DNA from: CAYORM01 sp964406375
GTDB taxonomy: Bacteria; Pseudomonadota; Alphaproteobacteria; DSM-16000; Inquilinaceae
Direction: 5' to 3'
Length of the DNA stretch: 57,698 nucleotides
NCBI GenBank assembly: GCA_964406375.1
Contig: CAYORM010000016.1
Location: 1-57,698, forward strand
A program made the position numbers and the translations under genes. Under the pieces are notes generated by a model, which saw only the letters and a program-made list of their open reading frames with translations, made no database searches and was not told the origin of the DNA. The number at the start of each line of letters is the position of its first letter. The stretch's first letter is position 1. Positions 47,238-57,500 of this stretch are shown one piece after another.

Positions 47238-49237
47238 CCGGCGAGATCCTCCGCGATCGAGCGCTCCGGCGCGCCATCGGCCAGCCGTAGCCGGTAGACC
47301 TGAAGGTTCTCCAGCACGCGCTGCACATAGTTGCGCGTCTCGGCATAGGGCAGGCTCTCGATCCAGTCGACGCGTTCCTCGATCGTATCGCCCGGCACGC
47401 CCCACTGGTCGACGCGGTTGAAGCCGGCATTGTAGGCCGCGACGGCGCGGACGATGTCCCCGCGATAGCGGCTGATCAGGACGTCGAGATAGAGCGCCCC
47501 GATCTGGGCGTTGTAGAGCGGGTCGCGCAGCAGCCGGCCGCGGTCGAAGGGCAGATTGTGGGCCTCGGCGACCTCCGCCGCCGTCGAGGGCAGCACCTGC
47601 ATCAGTCCGACCGCCCCGGCTGAGCTGATCGCGGCGTCATTGAACTCCGTCTCCTGCCGCATGACGGCGAGGACCAGCGCAGGATCGACGCCCCGGAGGT
47701 CCTCGGGCAGGGCGGCGAGGGGGAAGGCGGCCTCGAAGGCGAGTGCACCGCGCAGCAGCGCCGCCTTGGCGGCACGGACGCCGATGAAGGTTCGGCCCAT
47801 CCCGTGGGCGAGCCCGGCGATCAGCAGGAACTCGTCGGCGGTTTCGGCCTCGGCGAGGAGCTGACGCAGGAACATCTCTGCCCGGGATGGCTGGCCCACC
47901 GCTTCGAGCAGCCGCGTCGCCCGGGTCAGCGCCTGGGCCTCGAAGGCGGTTCGCGCGGCGGGGTCGGGCATGGCGCTGGCCGGCGGCACAGCCAGTGCCG
48001 GGCGTCCGAGCCGGGCGGCCGCGAGCTGGCCGTAGAAGGTGACCGGCCATTCGGCCGCGCGCTCATACCACGCCACCGCCGCGGCCTCGTCGCCGGCGGC
48101 ATCATAGGCGCGCCCTGCCCAATAGGCGCCGCGCGCGAGGCTGACGGGTGCCCCCACCCCGGCATAGAGCGTCTCGAAATGCCGGGCGGCATCGAGCGGC
48201 CGGCCGAGCCGGCGCAGGGCGAGCCAGCCCGCGAAGAACTGCGTTTCGGCCATCCCGAGGCTGTCAGGCGGCGTGCCGCCGCTCGCCAGCGCATAGGCCA
48301 TCTCGATCTCGCCGGCCTCGAAGCTCTGGCGCATGAGATACTGGCGCTCGCGCCACCAGGACTGGGCATAGGCGGTGTCGGCCGGGGCGCGGCTGAGCAT
48401 GTCGAGGGCGCCGCGTTCGTCACCGGCCCGGCGGCGCCAGCGGGCGCGGTCGAAGATCAGCCCTTCATTGCCGAGCATGTCTTCCGGCACGGCGGCGACC
48501 GCGGCGTTTACATCCTCGGCACGGGTGATCAGCTTGATGCGCGCATCGGCCACCGCCCGGCGGGCCGGAGAGACCAGCGGAACGAGACGCCGAGCCTCAT
48601 CGACCCGGTCTTCCCACAGGGACGCCTCGAGGCGCGCCCAATGATCGTCCTCGGTGAGGATCCGGCCGAAACGCCCAAGGAAGCGGGCCTCCTCCTCGAT
48701 GGTCAGCGGCAAGGTACGCCAAGTGTCGCGCGCCCAGCGCTGGACGGCGATCGGATCGGCGCGCTCGAGGGCATCGCCGTAGCGGATGACGCCATCGATG
48801 GTCAGCGGCGGGAAGGTGTCGAACCAAGTGACGACCGCCTCCGACGGCAGGCCGGCCGGCATCATCGCCTCCGCGCGCCGGCGCAGCGTCGTCACGCCGG
48901 GCCAGTCGGGATTTTCGGCGATGAAGGCGGCGAGTTCCTGGAAGGTGCTGTCGTCGTCACTGCGCGTCACCACCGACCAGCGGGCGAGCCGGGCGACGAG
49001 CGTCGAACCCATCTCGTTCGACATCGCCTCGACCACGTCCCAGGCCCCCTGGTCAGCAGCCGAGAAGACGGCGCGCGCCGCACGGATCTCTGCCTCCGAG
49101 GGGGCCTCGGCCGTCGCCGGCAGGGCGGTGGCGGCGAATGCGACCGAAACGGCGAAGAGCGCTGTGGCCACCGCCTTGCTGGCCCGGCAGAGCGCCGCTA
49201 TGGTCCGCCGACCCGCGTCTGCCGCGACAGGAAGCAA
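47234..49237 (-). CDS. Soluble lytic murein transglycosylase (Slt-type)
   Basis: About 667-residue periplasmic lytic transglycosylase. The signal region is KAVATALFAVSVAFAATALPATAEA; a long superhelical alpha domain (about 45-480) follows, then the SLT catalytic domain: AVMRQETEFNDAAISSAGAVGLMQVLPSTA with the catalytic Glu, and AVAAYNAGFNRVDQW. The start is uncertain: the TTG at 49237 gives a signal peptide with two Arg, while the GTG at 49171 gives one with no charge. With TTG the gene begins 3 bp from the divergent dapA. It is coupled to the dehydratase gene by ATGA. Confidence 0.88.
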   Translation of the reverse strand: MLPVAADAGRRTIAALCRASKAVATALFAVSVAFAATALPATAEAPSEAEIRAARAVFSAADQGAWDVVEAMSNEMGSTLVARLARWSVVTRSDDDSTFQELAAFIAENPDWPGVTTLRRRAEAMMPAGLPSEAVVTWFDTFPPLTIDGVIRYGDALERADPIAVQRWARDTWRTLPLTIEEEARFLGRFGRILTEDDHWARLEASLWEDRVDEARRLVPLVSPARRAVADARIKLITRAEDVNAAVAAVPEDMLGNEGLIFDRARWRRRAGDERGALDMLSRAPADTAYAQSWWRERQYLMRQSFEAGEIEMAYALASGGTPPDSLGMAETQFFAGWLALRRLGRPLDAARHFETLYAGVGAPVSLARGAYWAGRAYDAAGDEAAAVAWYERAAEWPVTFYGQLAAARLGRPALAVPPASAMPDPAARTAFEAQALTRATRLLEAVGQPSRAEMFLRQLLAEAETADEFLLIAGLAHGMGRTFIGVRAAKAALLRGALAFEAAFPLAALPEDLRGVDPALVLAVMRQETEFNDAAISSAGAVGLMQVLPSTAAEVAEAHNLPFDRGRLLRDPLYNAQIGALYLDVLISRYRGDIVRAVAAYNAGFNRVDQWGVPGDTIEERVDWIESLPYAETRNYVQRVLENLQVYRLRLADGAPERSIAEDLAG
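49176..49204 (+). promoter_or_regulatory. Candidate dapA promoter
   Basis: -35 TTGCTG (49176-49181), 17-bp spacer, -10 TATGGT (49199-49204), each 4 of 6. The predicted start near 49211 leaves a 30-nt leader with AGGAAG (49229-49234). It overlaps the 5' end of slt if the TTG start is used. Confidence 0.45.
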
Positions 49238-49240
49238 GCG

Positions 49241-50119
49241 ATGTTCTCCGGCTCGATCCCCGCCCTCATTACCCCCTTCACCGAGGATGGGATCGACGAC
49301 AAGGCGTTCCAGCACCTGGTCGACTGGCAGATCGGCCAGGGGTCGAGCGCGGTCGTGCCCTGCGGTACCACCGGGGAATCCCCGACCCTGTCGCATGAGG
49401 AACATCATCGCGTCGTCGAGCTCTGCATCGAAGTGGCCAAGGGCCGGGTCCCGGTGATCGCCGGCGCCGGGTCGAACTCGACCGAGGAGGCGATTTCGCT
49501 GTCGCGCCACGCGCAGACCGCGGGTGCCGACGCTCTCCTGATCGTCACGCCCTATTACAACAAGCCGACCCAGGAGGGTCTGTATCGTCACTTCCAGGCG
49601 ATTCATGACGCGGTCGAGCTACCCATCATCATCTACAACATCCCGGGCCGCAGTGTGATCGACATGTCGATCGACACCATGGCGCGGCTGGCTGAGCTGC
49701 CCCGGATCGCAGGGGTCAAGGATGCGACCAACGACCTCGTCCGTCCGCTGGCGACGCGGCTGCGCCTCGGCGAGACGTTTTGCCAGCTTTCCGGAGAGGA
49801 TGCCACCGCCACCGCCTTCCTGGCGCAGGGCGGCCATGGCTGCATCTCGGTGACGGCGAATGTCGCGCCGGCGCTGTGCGCACAGATGCACCGGGCCTGG
49901 GCGGACGGGGATCTCAAGACGATGGCGGAGCTGCGTGACCGGCTGATGCCGCTGCATCGCGCGCTGTTCCTCGAGACGAGTCCCGGCCCGGTGAAGTATG
50001 CCGCGAGCCTGCTCGGCCTCTGCGATGAACGCGTGCGCCTGCCGCTCGTCCCGCCGGGCGAGGCGACGCGCGCCGCGGTGCGCGAGGCGCTCGCTTTCGC
50101 CGGTCTCAATCTCGGCTGA
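49241..50119 (+). CDS. dapA: 4-hydroxy-tetrahydrodipicolinate synthase
   Basis: 292-residue TIM-barrel enzyme condensing pyruvate with aspartate semialdehyde, the entry step to diaminopimelate and lysine. Active-site pieces: CGTTGESPTL, the Tyr in YYNKPTQEG and YNIPGR, and the Schiff-base Lys in AGVKDAT. The ATG at 49241 follows AGGAAG. It leads to smpB 47 bp downstream, the standard alphaproteobacterial order. Confidence 0.97.
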   Translation: MFSGSIPALITPFTEDGIDDKAFQHLVDWQIGQGSSAVVPCGTTGESPTLSHEEHHRVVELCIEVAKGRVPVIAGAGSNSTEEAISLSRHAQTAGADALLIVTPYYNKPTQEGLYRHFQAIHDAVELPIIIYNIPGRSVIDMSIDTMARLAELPRIAGVKDATNDLVRPLATRLRLGETFCQLSGEDATATAFLAQGGHGCISVTANVAPALCAQMHRAWADGDLKTMAELRDRLMPLHRALFLETSPGPVKYAASLLGLCDERVRLPLVPPGEATRAAVREALAFAGLNLG

Positions 50120-50166
50120 CGCGCGGGCCTCGACTCCGCCACGCCGCAACACCATCTGCTGGCGCC

Positions 50167-50637
50167 ATGGCCAAGCCTTCCGCACCCCACCGCATCGCCG
50201 CCCAGAACCGGCGGGCGCGCCACGACTATTTCATCGACGAACGCCTTGAGGCGGGCATCGTCCTGCAGGGGACGGAGGTCAAGGCTCTGCGCGAAGGACG
50301 GGGCAATCTGCAGGACGCCTATGCCGGCGAGCTCGGGGGCGAGCTCTTCCTGTTCAACGCCTATATCCCCGAGTATAAACCGGCCAATCGATTCAACCAC
50401 GAGCTGAAGCGGCCACGACGGCTGCTGGTGCACCGGCGCGAGCGCGACCGGCTGCTCGGCGCGGTCCGCCGCCAGGGCATGACGATCGTGCCGTTGTCGA
50501 TCTATTTCAACGAGCGTGGCATCGCCAAGGTCGATCTCGGCCTGGCGCGCGGCAAGAAGGCGCCGGACCGGCGCGAGACGATCAAGCAGCGCGACTGGCA
50601 GCGGGAGAAGGCGCGCGTGCTGCGCGAGAAGGGATGA
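50167..50637 (+). CDS. smpB: SsrA-binding protein
   Basis: 156-residue tmRNA partner in ribosome rescue. N-terminal NRRARHDYFIDERLEAGIVLQGTEVKALREG, central YIPEYKPANRFNHELKRPRRLL and C-terminal basic tail RRETIKQRDWQREKARVLREKG are all diagnostic. Start AUG at 50167. No tmRNA (ssrA) gene is visible in the window. Confidence 0.97.
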   Translation: MAKPSAPHRIAAQNRRARHDYFIDERLEAGIVLQGTEVKALREGRGNLQDAYAGELGGELFLFNAYIPEYKPANRFNHELKRPRRLLVHRRERDRLLGAVRRQGMTIVPLSIYFNERGIAKVDLGLARGKKAPDRRETIKQRDWQREKARVLREKG

Positions 50638-50716
50638 GACGAGGCGCCGTCCCGTCGGCATCCGGCCCCGTCCGGCGCCATCATCCCCGGTCCACCACAC
50701 GAAAGATCGAACGCAC

Positions 50717-51322
50717 ATGGACAGGACGTCCGGCGAACGCACGGTGTTTCTCAGGGGCTGGCTCAAATCGCCGCTGAAAACCGGCGCGCAGGTCCCCAGT
50801 TCGCGCAAGCTGGCCCGCGCCATGGCAGCGGCGGCAGCGCCGGCCGTCGGCGAGACGGTCGTCGAGATCGGTCCTGGCACGGGCGTCGTGACGCGCGCGC
50901 TGCTCGCCCAGGGCGTGCCTGCGGAGCGGCTGCTCCTCGTCGAGCTCAATCCCGATTTCTGCTCCTATCTGCGCCGCAGCTTCCCAGGGGTGCGGGTAGT
51001 GCAGGGCGACGCCTTTGAGCTCGCGCAAAGCGTCGCAGGTTATCTCGATGGACCGGTCGGTGCCGTCGTGTCCAGCCTGCCTCTCTTCGTCTATCCCAAG
51101 GAACGGCGGGAGTATCTGCTCGACCAAGCGCTCACCGTCGCCGCGAGCGGCCGGAGTTCCGGCGACGCGACGTCGGGCGGGCGCGTCGTGCAGTTCACCT
51201 ACTCGACGATCTCGCCCTTTCCCTTCGATCCGGCCACGGTCGACGCCTCGGTCTCGCGGCGGATCTGGCTCAATCTCTGGCCGGCGGTCGTCTGGACCTA
51301 TCGGCGGCGCATCGTTACCTAG
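50717..51322 (+). CDS. Phospholipid N-methyltransferase-like SAM methyltransferase
   Basis: 201-residue class I methyltransferase. The SAM motif VVEIGPGTGVVTRALL is followed by the acidic ELNPDF, VVQGDAFEL and VVSSLPLFVYP. The order and the N-terminal FLRGWLKSPLKTGAQVPSS match the PmtA group (SAM-dependent phosphatidylethanolamine methylation to phosphatidylcholine). The ATG at 50717 is supported by the family N-terminus. A related rRNA-methylase-like function is possible. It shares a CTAG stop with the convergent hydrolase. Confidence 0.82.
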   Translation: MDRTSGERTVFLRGWLKSPLKTGAQVPSSRKLARAMAAAAAPAVGETVVEIGPGTGVVTRALLAQGVPAERLLLVELNPDFCSYLRRSFPGVRVVQGDAFELAQSVAGYLDGPVGAVVSSLPLFVYPKERREYLLDQALTVAASGRSSGDATSGGRVVQFTYSTISPFPFDPATVDASVSRRIWLNLWPAVVWTYRRRIVT

Positions 51323-52335
51323 GCTGCCGGGGCGAGCGGGGATCGCCGCGCCAGTGTGCCACGGGAGAGGCGGCGTACCGCGAGTGCCACCTGATCGGGC
51401 GCGGCGTGGTGCACCATGTGTCCGGCACCCGGTATCGACAGCAGCACCGCATCGGGAAGTTCGGCGTGCAGCCGCAAGGTCTGCCGCGCGGTGTCGACGA
51501 TGCGGTCGGCCTCGCCGGCCACCAGCAGCACCGGACAGTGCAGGTCGCGATAACGCGGCGCCATCGTCTCGACGACGCGCGGCATGATGGCGGCGTCGGA
51601 GAGGCTCGCCTGGAGTTGCGAGGGACGCATCGCAAGGCCGAGCGGCGCGCCCTCATAAGATGGCGGGACCGGCTGCGGCGCGAAGATGCGGCGTAGCACC
51701 GCCCGGCCGGTGGCGAGTCCGAGGAGGCCAAGGACCGCGCGGCGCATCGGCCCGGCGAACAGCGGCAGATCGGCGATCCGGGCGGCGCCGAGGGCAGGCT
51801 TCCGTTCAGGATAGTAGTAGCCCGATATCAGGGCGAGCCCGGCGATCGCTTCGGGCTCGTCGAGCGCCCAGGCCAGCGCCGGCAGCGTTCCCCAGGAATG
51901 GCCGACGATCACCGGTCGAACGACGCCGACGCGGCGCAGCGCCGAGCGCAGCAGCGCCGCCTGTTCGAAGGGAGAAGCGCCGCTGCCGTGCGGGCGCGGC
52001 GAGAGGCCGTAGCCGGGCCGGTCGGGGACGATCACCCGATGGGCGTGGCGCAGGCGGTCGACGAGGCCGGACAGCACGAAATCGAGGCCGGTGGCCCCGT
52101 TGCCGTGCAGCAGCACGATGGGTGGGCCCGCACCGGTATCGAGCAGGTTGAGCGTCGTGTCGCCGGCCGGAACCACGCGGGTCGCCGCGGGCGCCACTGC
52201 GCGCATCGCTGCGCTTGCCGACTCGGCTGCCCTTGCATTGCCATGCGCCTCGAAGGCGGCGGCGAGCGCGGCCATCCCGAGAGGCAGGCGGAACTGCGCC
52301 GCAAGGCGCACCATCATGCGGGCGGGGTCAGCCAT
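51319..52335 (-). CDS. Alpha/beta hydrolase
   Basis: 338-residue hydrolase with nucleophile Ser in GHSWG, oxyanion LLHGNGATGLDF, a catalytic Asp in GEADRIVD and His in GAGHMVHHA. An N-terminal helical stretch (LGMAALAAAFEAHGNARAAESA) precedes the core. Substrate unknown. It overlaps glgB by 8 bp, so it is translationally coupled to a glycogen gene, which hints at a role near that pathway, although such hydrolases are common in many contexts. Confidence 0.9.
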   Translation of the reverse strand: MADPARMMVRLAAQFRLPLGMAALAAAFEAHGNARAAESASAAMRAVAPAATRVVPAGDTTLNLLDTGAGPPIVLLHGNGATGLDFVLSGLVDRLRHAHRVIVPDRPGYGLSPRPHGSGASPFEQAALLRSALRRVGVVRPVIVGHSWGTLPALAWALDEPEAIAGLALISGYYYPERKPALGAARIADLPLFAGPMRRAVLGLLGLATGRAVLRRIFAPQPVPPSYEGAPLGLAMRPSQLQASLSDAAIMPRVVETMAPRYRDLHCPVLLVAGEADRIVDTARQTLRLHAELPDAVLLSIPGAGHMVHHAAPDQVALAVRRLSRGTLARRSPLAPAA

Positions 52336-54526
52336 CGCGGGGCACCAGGATGAGGGTGGACAGGGGGGGCAGGGTCAAGTCAATCGACCAGGGCCGCCCG
52401 TGGCAGGGCGTCGCCTCGGCCCGGACACCGCCGAGATTGCCGACGCCGCTGCCGCCATAGGGGGCGGCATCGGTATTGATCGCCTCCGCATAGAAGCCCG
52501 GACCGGGTACGCCGACGCGATAGCCGCTGCGCACCACCGGCGTGAGGTTGGCGACGATGACCGCATGCCGGGCCGTATCCTCGGCCCGGCGCAAGAAGGC
52601 GATAACGCTCTGTTCGGTGTCGCTGGCGTCGATCCACTCGAAGCCCTGGGGGTCGCAGTCGCGTTGATGCAGTGCCGGCTCGGACCGGTAGAGACGGTTG
52701 AGATCACGCACCAGATCCTGCAGTCCGCGATGCAGGGGATCGGCGAGAAGGTGCCAGTCGAGTCCGCGGTCCTCGTTCCATTCGCGCCGCTGCCCGAACT
52801 CACCACCCATGAACAGCAGCTTCTTGCCGGGATGGCTCCACATGAAGCCGAAGTAGGCGCGCAGATTGGCGAATTTCTGCCAGTCATCGCCCGGCATCTT
52901 GCCGATCAGTGACCCCTTGCCATGCACCACCTCGTCATGGCTGAGCGGCAGCACGAAGTTCTCCGAGAAGGCGTAGTGCAGGCCGAAGGTCAGCTCATGC
53001 TGATGATGGCGGCGATGGATCGGATCGCGGCTGAAATAGGCCAGCGTGTCGTGCATCCAGCCCATGTTCCACTTGTAGCCGAAGCCGAGGCCGCCGAAGT
53101 AAGTCGGCCGCGATACGCCGGGCCAGGCGGTCGACTCCTCGGCGATGGTCGTCACGCCGGGTCGGCTGCCGTAGGCGAGCTCATTGAGGCGGCGCAGGAA
53201 GGCGATTGCCTCGAGGTTCTCATTGCCGCCATGGCGGTTGGGCAGCCACTCGCCGACTTTACGCGAATAGTCGAGATAGAGCATCGACGCGACCGCATCG
53301 ACGCGCAGCCCATCGAGATGGAAGCGGTCGAGCCAGAACAGCGCGTTGGCGTGCAGGAAATTCGCCACCTCGTTGCGCCCGAAATTGTAGATCAGGGTGT
53401 TCCAGTCCTGATGGAAGCCCTGGCGCGGATCGGCATGTTCATAGAGCGCGGTCCCGTCGAACCGGGCGAGACCATGCGCATCGGTCGGGAAATGACCCGG
53501 CACCCAATCGATCAGCACGCCGAGCCCGGCCTCGTGGCAGCGATCGACGAAGGCCGCGAACTCTTCCGGCGTGCCGTGCCGGATCGTCGGGGCGAACAGT
53601 CCGATCGGCTGATAGCCCCAGGAGCCGTCGAACGGGTACTCGCTGATCGGCATCAGCTCGATATGGGTGAAGCCCATGTCGCGCACATAAGGGATCAGCC
53701 GCTCGCCCAGCTCGGCATAGGAGAGATAGCGATTGCCGTCCTCGGCGATGCGGGCCCAGGAACCGAGATGGCATTCGTAGATCGCGATCGGTGCCGCGAG
53801 TGACTGTGCCTGCGCCCGGCGCGCGAGCCACGCCTCATCCGTCCAGCTGTGCTGGACCAGCCCGTGCACCACCGAGGCCGTCGCCGGCGGGTGCTCGGCG
53901 CGGAAGGCGACGGGATCGGCCTTCAGTGGCTGCATCCTGCCGTCCGGGCCGAGGATCTCATATTTGTAGGGCGTACCCGGGCCGACACCGGGCAGGAACA
54001 GCTCCCACACCCCGCATTCGACGCGGCGACGCATCGGATGGCGCCGCCCGTCCCAGTCGTTGAAGGCGCCGACGACGCTGACCCGCGTGGCGTTCGGCGC
54101 CCAGACCGCGAAGGCCGTGCCTGCGACGCCGTCGATCTCGGTCGGATGAGCCCCCAGCCTCTCATAAAGGCGCAGATGGCGGCCTTCCGCGAGCAGATAG
54201 ACATCCATCTCGCCCAGCAGCGGCGGGAACCGGTAAGGGTCCTCGACCAGGGTGCGGACGCCGGCGCGCTCGACCTCCAGCCGGTAGCGCAGCGGTGCTG
54301 GCCGGGGCAGCCGGCCGGCGAAGATCCCATCCGGGTGGACGCACTGCAGCTCCAGCACGCGTTCGCCGGCGGCATCGATCACCGCCACCCGATCGGCGCC
54401 GGGCAGAAAGCACCGCAGCACCGTGACATCACCCTGCGGATGCGGCCCGAGGATGGCGAAGGGGTCACCATGGGTACCGCGGGCGATCGCCTCGGCGGCG
54501 GCAGCGTCGATCAGCGCCGCCGGCAT
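52328..54526 (-). CDS. glgB: 1,4-alpha-glucan branching enzyme
   Basis: 732-residue GH13 branching enzyme making alpha-1,6 links. An N-terminal domain and CBM48 (GAHPTEIDGVAGTAFAVWAPNA) lead to the barrel: WVPGHFPTDAH, GLRVDAVASMLYLDY with the nucleophile Asp, TIAEESTAWP with the acid Glu, and PLSHDEVVHGK. Full length for bacterial GlgB. It lies 24 bp after the TreS-Mak fusion. Confidence 0.97.
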   Translation of the reverse strand: MPAALIDAAAAEAIARGTHGDPFAILGPHPQGDVTVLRCFLPGADRVAVIDAAGERVLELQCVHPDGIFAGRLPRPAPLRYRLEVERAGVRTLVEDPYRFPPLLGEMDVYLLAEGRHLRLYERLGAHPTEIDGVAGTAFAVWAPNATRVSVVGAFNDWDGRRHPMRRRVECGVWELFLPGVGPGTPYKYEILGPDGRMQPLKADPVAFRAEHPPATASVVHGLVQHSWTDEAWLARRAQAQSLAAPIAIYECHLGSWARIAEDGNRYLSYAELGERLIPYVRDMGFTHIELMPISEYPFDGSWGYQPIGLFAPTIRHGTPEEFAAFVDRCHEAGLGVLIDWVPGHFPTDAHGLARFDGTALYEHADPRQGFHQDWNTLIYNFGRNEVANFLHANALFWLDRFHLDGLRVDAVASMLYLDYSRKVGEWLPNRHGGNENLEAIAFLRRLNELAYGSRPGVTTIAEESTAWPGVSRPTYFGGLGFGYKWNMGWMHDTLAYFSRDPIHRRHHQHELTFGLHYAFSENFVLPLSHDEVVHGKGSLIGKMPGDDWQKFANLRAYFGFMWSHPGKKLLFMGGEFGQRREWNEDRGLDWHLLADPLHRGLQDLVRDLNRLYRSEPALHQRDCDPQGFEWIDASDTEQSVIAFLRRAEDTARHAVIVANLTPVVRSGYRVGVPGPGFYAEAINTDAAPYGGSGVGNLGGVRAEATPCHGRPWSIDLTLPPLSTLILVPRDG

Positions 54527-54550
54527 GGCCGGAGATCCTCGGAGGTGGCG

Positions 54551-57500
54551 TCAGTCAATGGGGCGGTCATCTCGGAATTCCTGCCGGTTGGCGGCATCGT
54601 CCAACAGTTCGACCAGCCCCGCCATCGGGATCCGCAGCCAAGCCGGACGGTTCGCCGCCTCGTAGGCGATCTCGTAGAGGGCCTTTTCGATCAGGAAGAA
54701 ATCGAGCAGCCGGTTGGCCGCAGCGACGTCGCTCGGCATGGTCGGTGAGCCGGCGGCCAGCGTCGCATAGCCGTCGAGGAAGGCCTGGCAGGTCGTCCTC
54801 CGCCAGCTCGCCGCGAGCCGGCGCACCATCTCCTCGCGCCCGGGGTTCCGGTCGAGCGTCGAACCGGCGACGGTCCAGGCTGCGTAGTCGAAGGAACGCA
54901 GCATGCCGGCGACGTCCTTGAGGGGGGACTGTTTGGCACGCCGCTCCTCGATCGGGCGGCTCGGCTCTCCCTCAAAATCGAGGATGTAGAAATCGTCCCG
55001 CGCGACCAGCACCTGGCCGAGATGGTAGTCGCCATGGACACGCGACTTCATCGCATCAACGGTGCCCTCGGCGATCCGCCGCAGCCGGTCCTCAACCGCC
55101 GTCCTGAGACCGAGCACACGGTCGGCCAGCTCCGTATCCGCCGCCGAGAGCGCGTCGCGTGTCGCGATCACGGCGGCGAAGGCGGCTTCGGCCTGCGCAC
55201 GGGCTCCGGCGACCCAGCCTGCGAGATCGTCGGGGGTGATGGGCTCCGGCACGAAGGCCGGGTCGTCCGTCGCCCGAGCGAACGCGTTGTGCAGATCGGC
55301 CGTGCGTTGGCCCAGCCGTTCGGCATAGGGTCTGGTCACGGTGATCAGCTCGGCCGCGCCGTCCTCCGCCGGCGACTCGTCCGCCGTCGTCGCCATCACC
55401 ACCGCCTCGAATGCCCGCCCCAGCGTCTCGATGGCAAAGCTCCAGCCATCACCCTGGTTGAGAACGAAGCCATAGGCGGCGGCGAGTGCGGTCGTCCGGC
55501 CCTCGCCATCGACCCGTTCGAGCGCGCCGAGCAAGGGCGGGGTGTGGGCGAACCCCGCGACATCCGTCAGATAGCGGGCGATCTCGATCTCGGGATGCAG
55601 CCCCGGCTGCAAGCGCCGATAGACCTTCAGGATCAGGTCGCGCGCGACGAGCAGCGAGGTGTTGCTCTGTTCGACCCCCAGGCGGCGGATCTCCGGCGCT
55701 TCAGGAAGGTCGAGGGCGGTGAGGCCGTCGCCGGCGGTGAAGCGCAGCACCCCGCCTTCGCCGGCGATCTCCTTGCCGCGGCGCATGCCCTCGAGCAGGA
55801 GACGGCCGAGCCCTTCGCCGGCGGTGGCGTCATAGAGTGCGCCGACGCGTTGGGCGCGCCGGACCTTGGCGAGGGTGAAGGGGGCGAGCGGGGCGGTGGG
55901 ACCGAGGGTCTCCTCGCCCCAGGCGATGGCCAGCGGGAGCTGATAGTGCTGCCTTTCGCGGTCGGCGAAGTCGACCTCGAGCTCAGTCATCAGCACACTC
56001 TCGCCGGCGGCCTCGACCGCCGTGCCGCGGACGAGGCGGATGCCGGTGATCGCCGCATCCTTGGCGGCGAACCAGCGCTGGTGGCCGGCGAAGCGCGGCA
56101 GCACCTGCTGCTCCAGTTCGCGCCGGGTGCGCTCCTCCATGACGCTGCGCCAGCCCTGCGACAGGACGATGGTCATCAGATCCGCCAGCGGCTCGGGGAC
56201 GTCGGTATGCCAGGACGGCGCGTCGGCTTCCGGCTCGAGCCGGAACCAGTAGAAGCCGAAGCCCGGCAGGGTCAGCAGGTAGGGCAGGTCGCCGATCGGC
56301 GGGAAGGGCGCGCGCCCCATCAGCTCGATCGGCACCGATCCGCGGAAGGCCCGCAGGTCCAGCTCGACCGGCTGGGCGTGTCGCGACAGGTTGACGACGC
56401 ACAGGATCACCTCGCCGTCATAATCGCGGGTGTAGGCGAGGATCTTGCGGTTGCCCGGGTAAAGGAAGGACAGCGTGCCGCGTGAGAAGGCGCGATGGGC
56501 CCGGCGTACGGCGATGATCTGGCGCATCCAGTTGAGCAGCGAGAACGGATTGCGCGCCTGGGATTCGACGTTCACCGCCTGGAAGCCGTAGACGGAATCC
56601 ATCAGCGCCGGCAGGTACAGCTGCTGCGGGTTGGCGCGGCTGAACCCGCCATTGCGGTCCATCGACCATTGCATCGGCGTGCGCACGCCGTCGCGGTCGC
56701 CGAGATAGATGTTGTCGCCCATCCCGATCTCGTCGCCGTAATAGACGACCGGCGTGCCCGGCATGGAGAACAGCATCGAGTTCATCAGCTCGATCTTGCG
56801 CCGGTCATTGTCGAGCAGCGGCGCAAGGCGCCGGCGGATGCCGAGATTGATCCGCATCCGCCGGTCGGCGGCATAGGTGTTCCAGAGATACTCCCGCTCG
56901 TTCTCGGTCACCATCTCGAGCGTTAGCTCGTCATGGTTGCGCAGGAAGATCGCCCATTGGCAGCTCTCCGGGATGTCCGGCGTCTGCCGCATGATGTCGG
57001 TGATCGGATGCCGGTCCTCCTGCGCCAGCGCCAGATACATCCGCGGCATCAGCGGGAAGTGGAATGACATGTGGCATTCATCGCCCTCGCCGAAATAGGG
57101 GCGGGTGTCTTCCGGCCACTGATTGGCCTCGGCGAGCAGCATGCGGCCGGGGAAATGGGCATCCATCTCGGCGCGGATGCGCTTGAGGATCGTATGGGTC
57201 TCCGGGAGGTTCTCGCAATTGGTGCCGTCGCGCTCGATCAGATAGGGGATGGCGTCGAGCCGCAGCCCGTCGATCCCGAGCTCCAGCCAGTAATGCAACA
57301 TGTTGCGCACCTCGCGCATCACCGCCGGGTTGTCGAAATTGAGGTCGGGCTGATGGCCGTAGAAACGATGCCAATAATAAGCCTTGGCGACCGGATCCCA
57401 CGTCCAGTTCGACACCTCGGTGTCGAGGAAGATGATGCGGGCGTCCTTGTATTTCTGGTCGGTGTCGGACCAGACGTAGTAGTTCCGCCAGTGCGATCCG

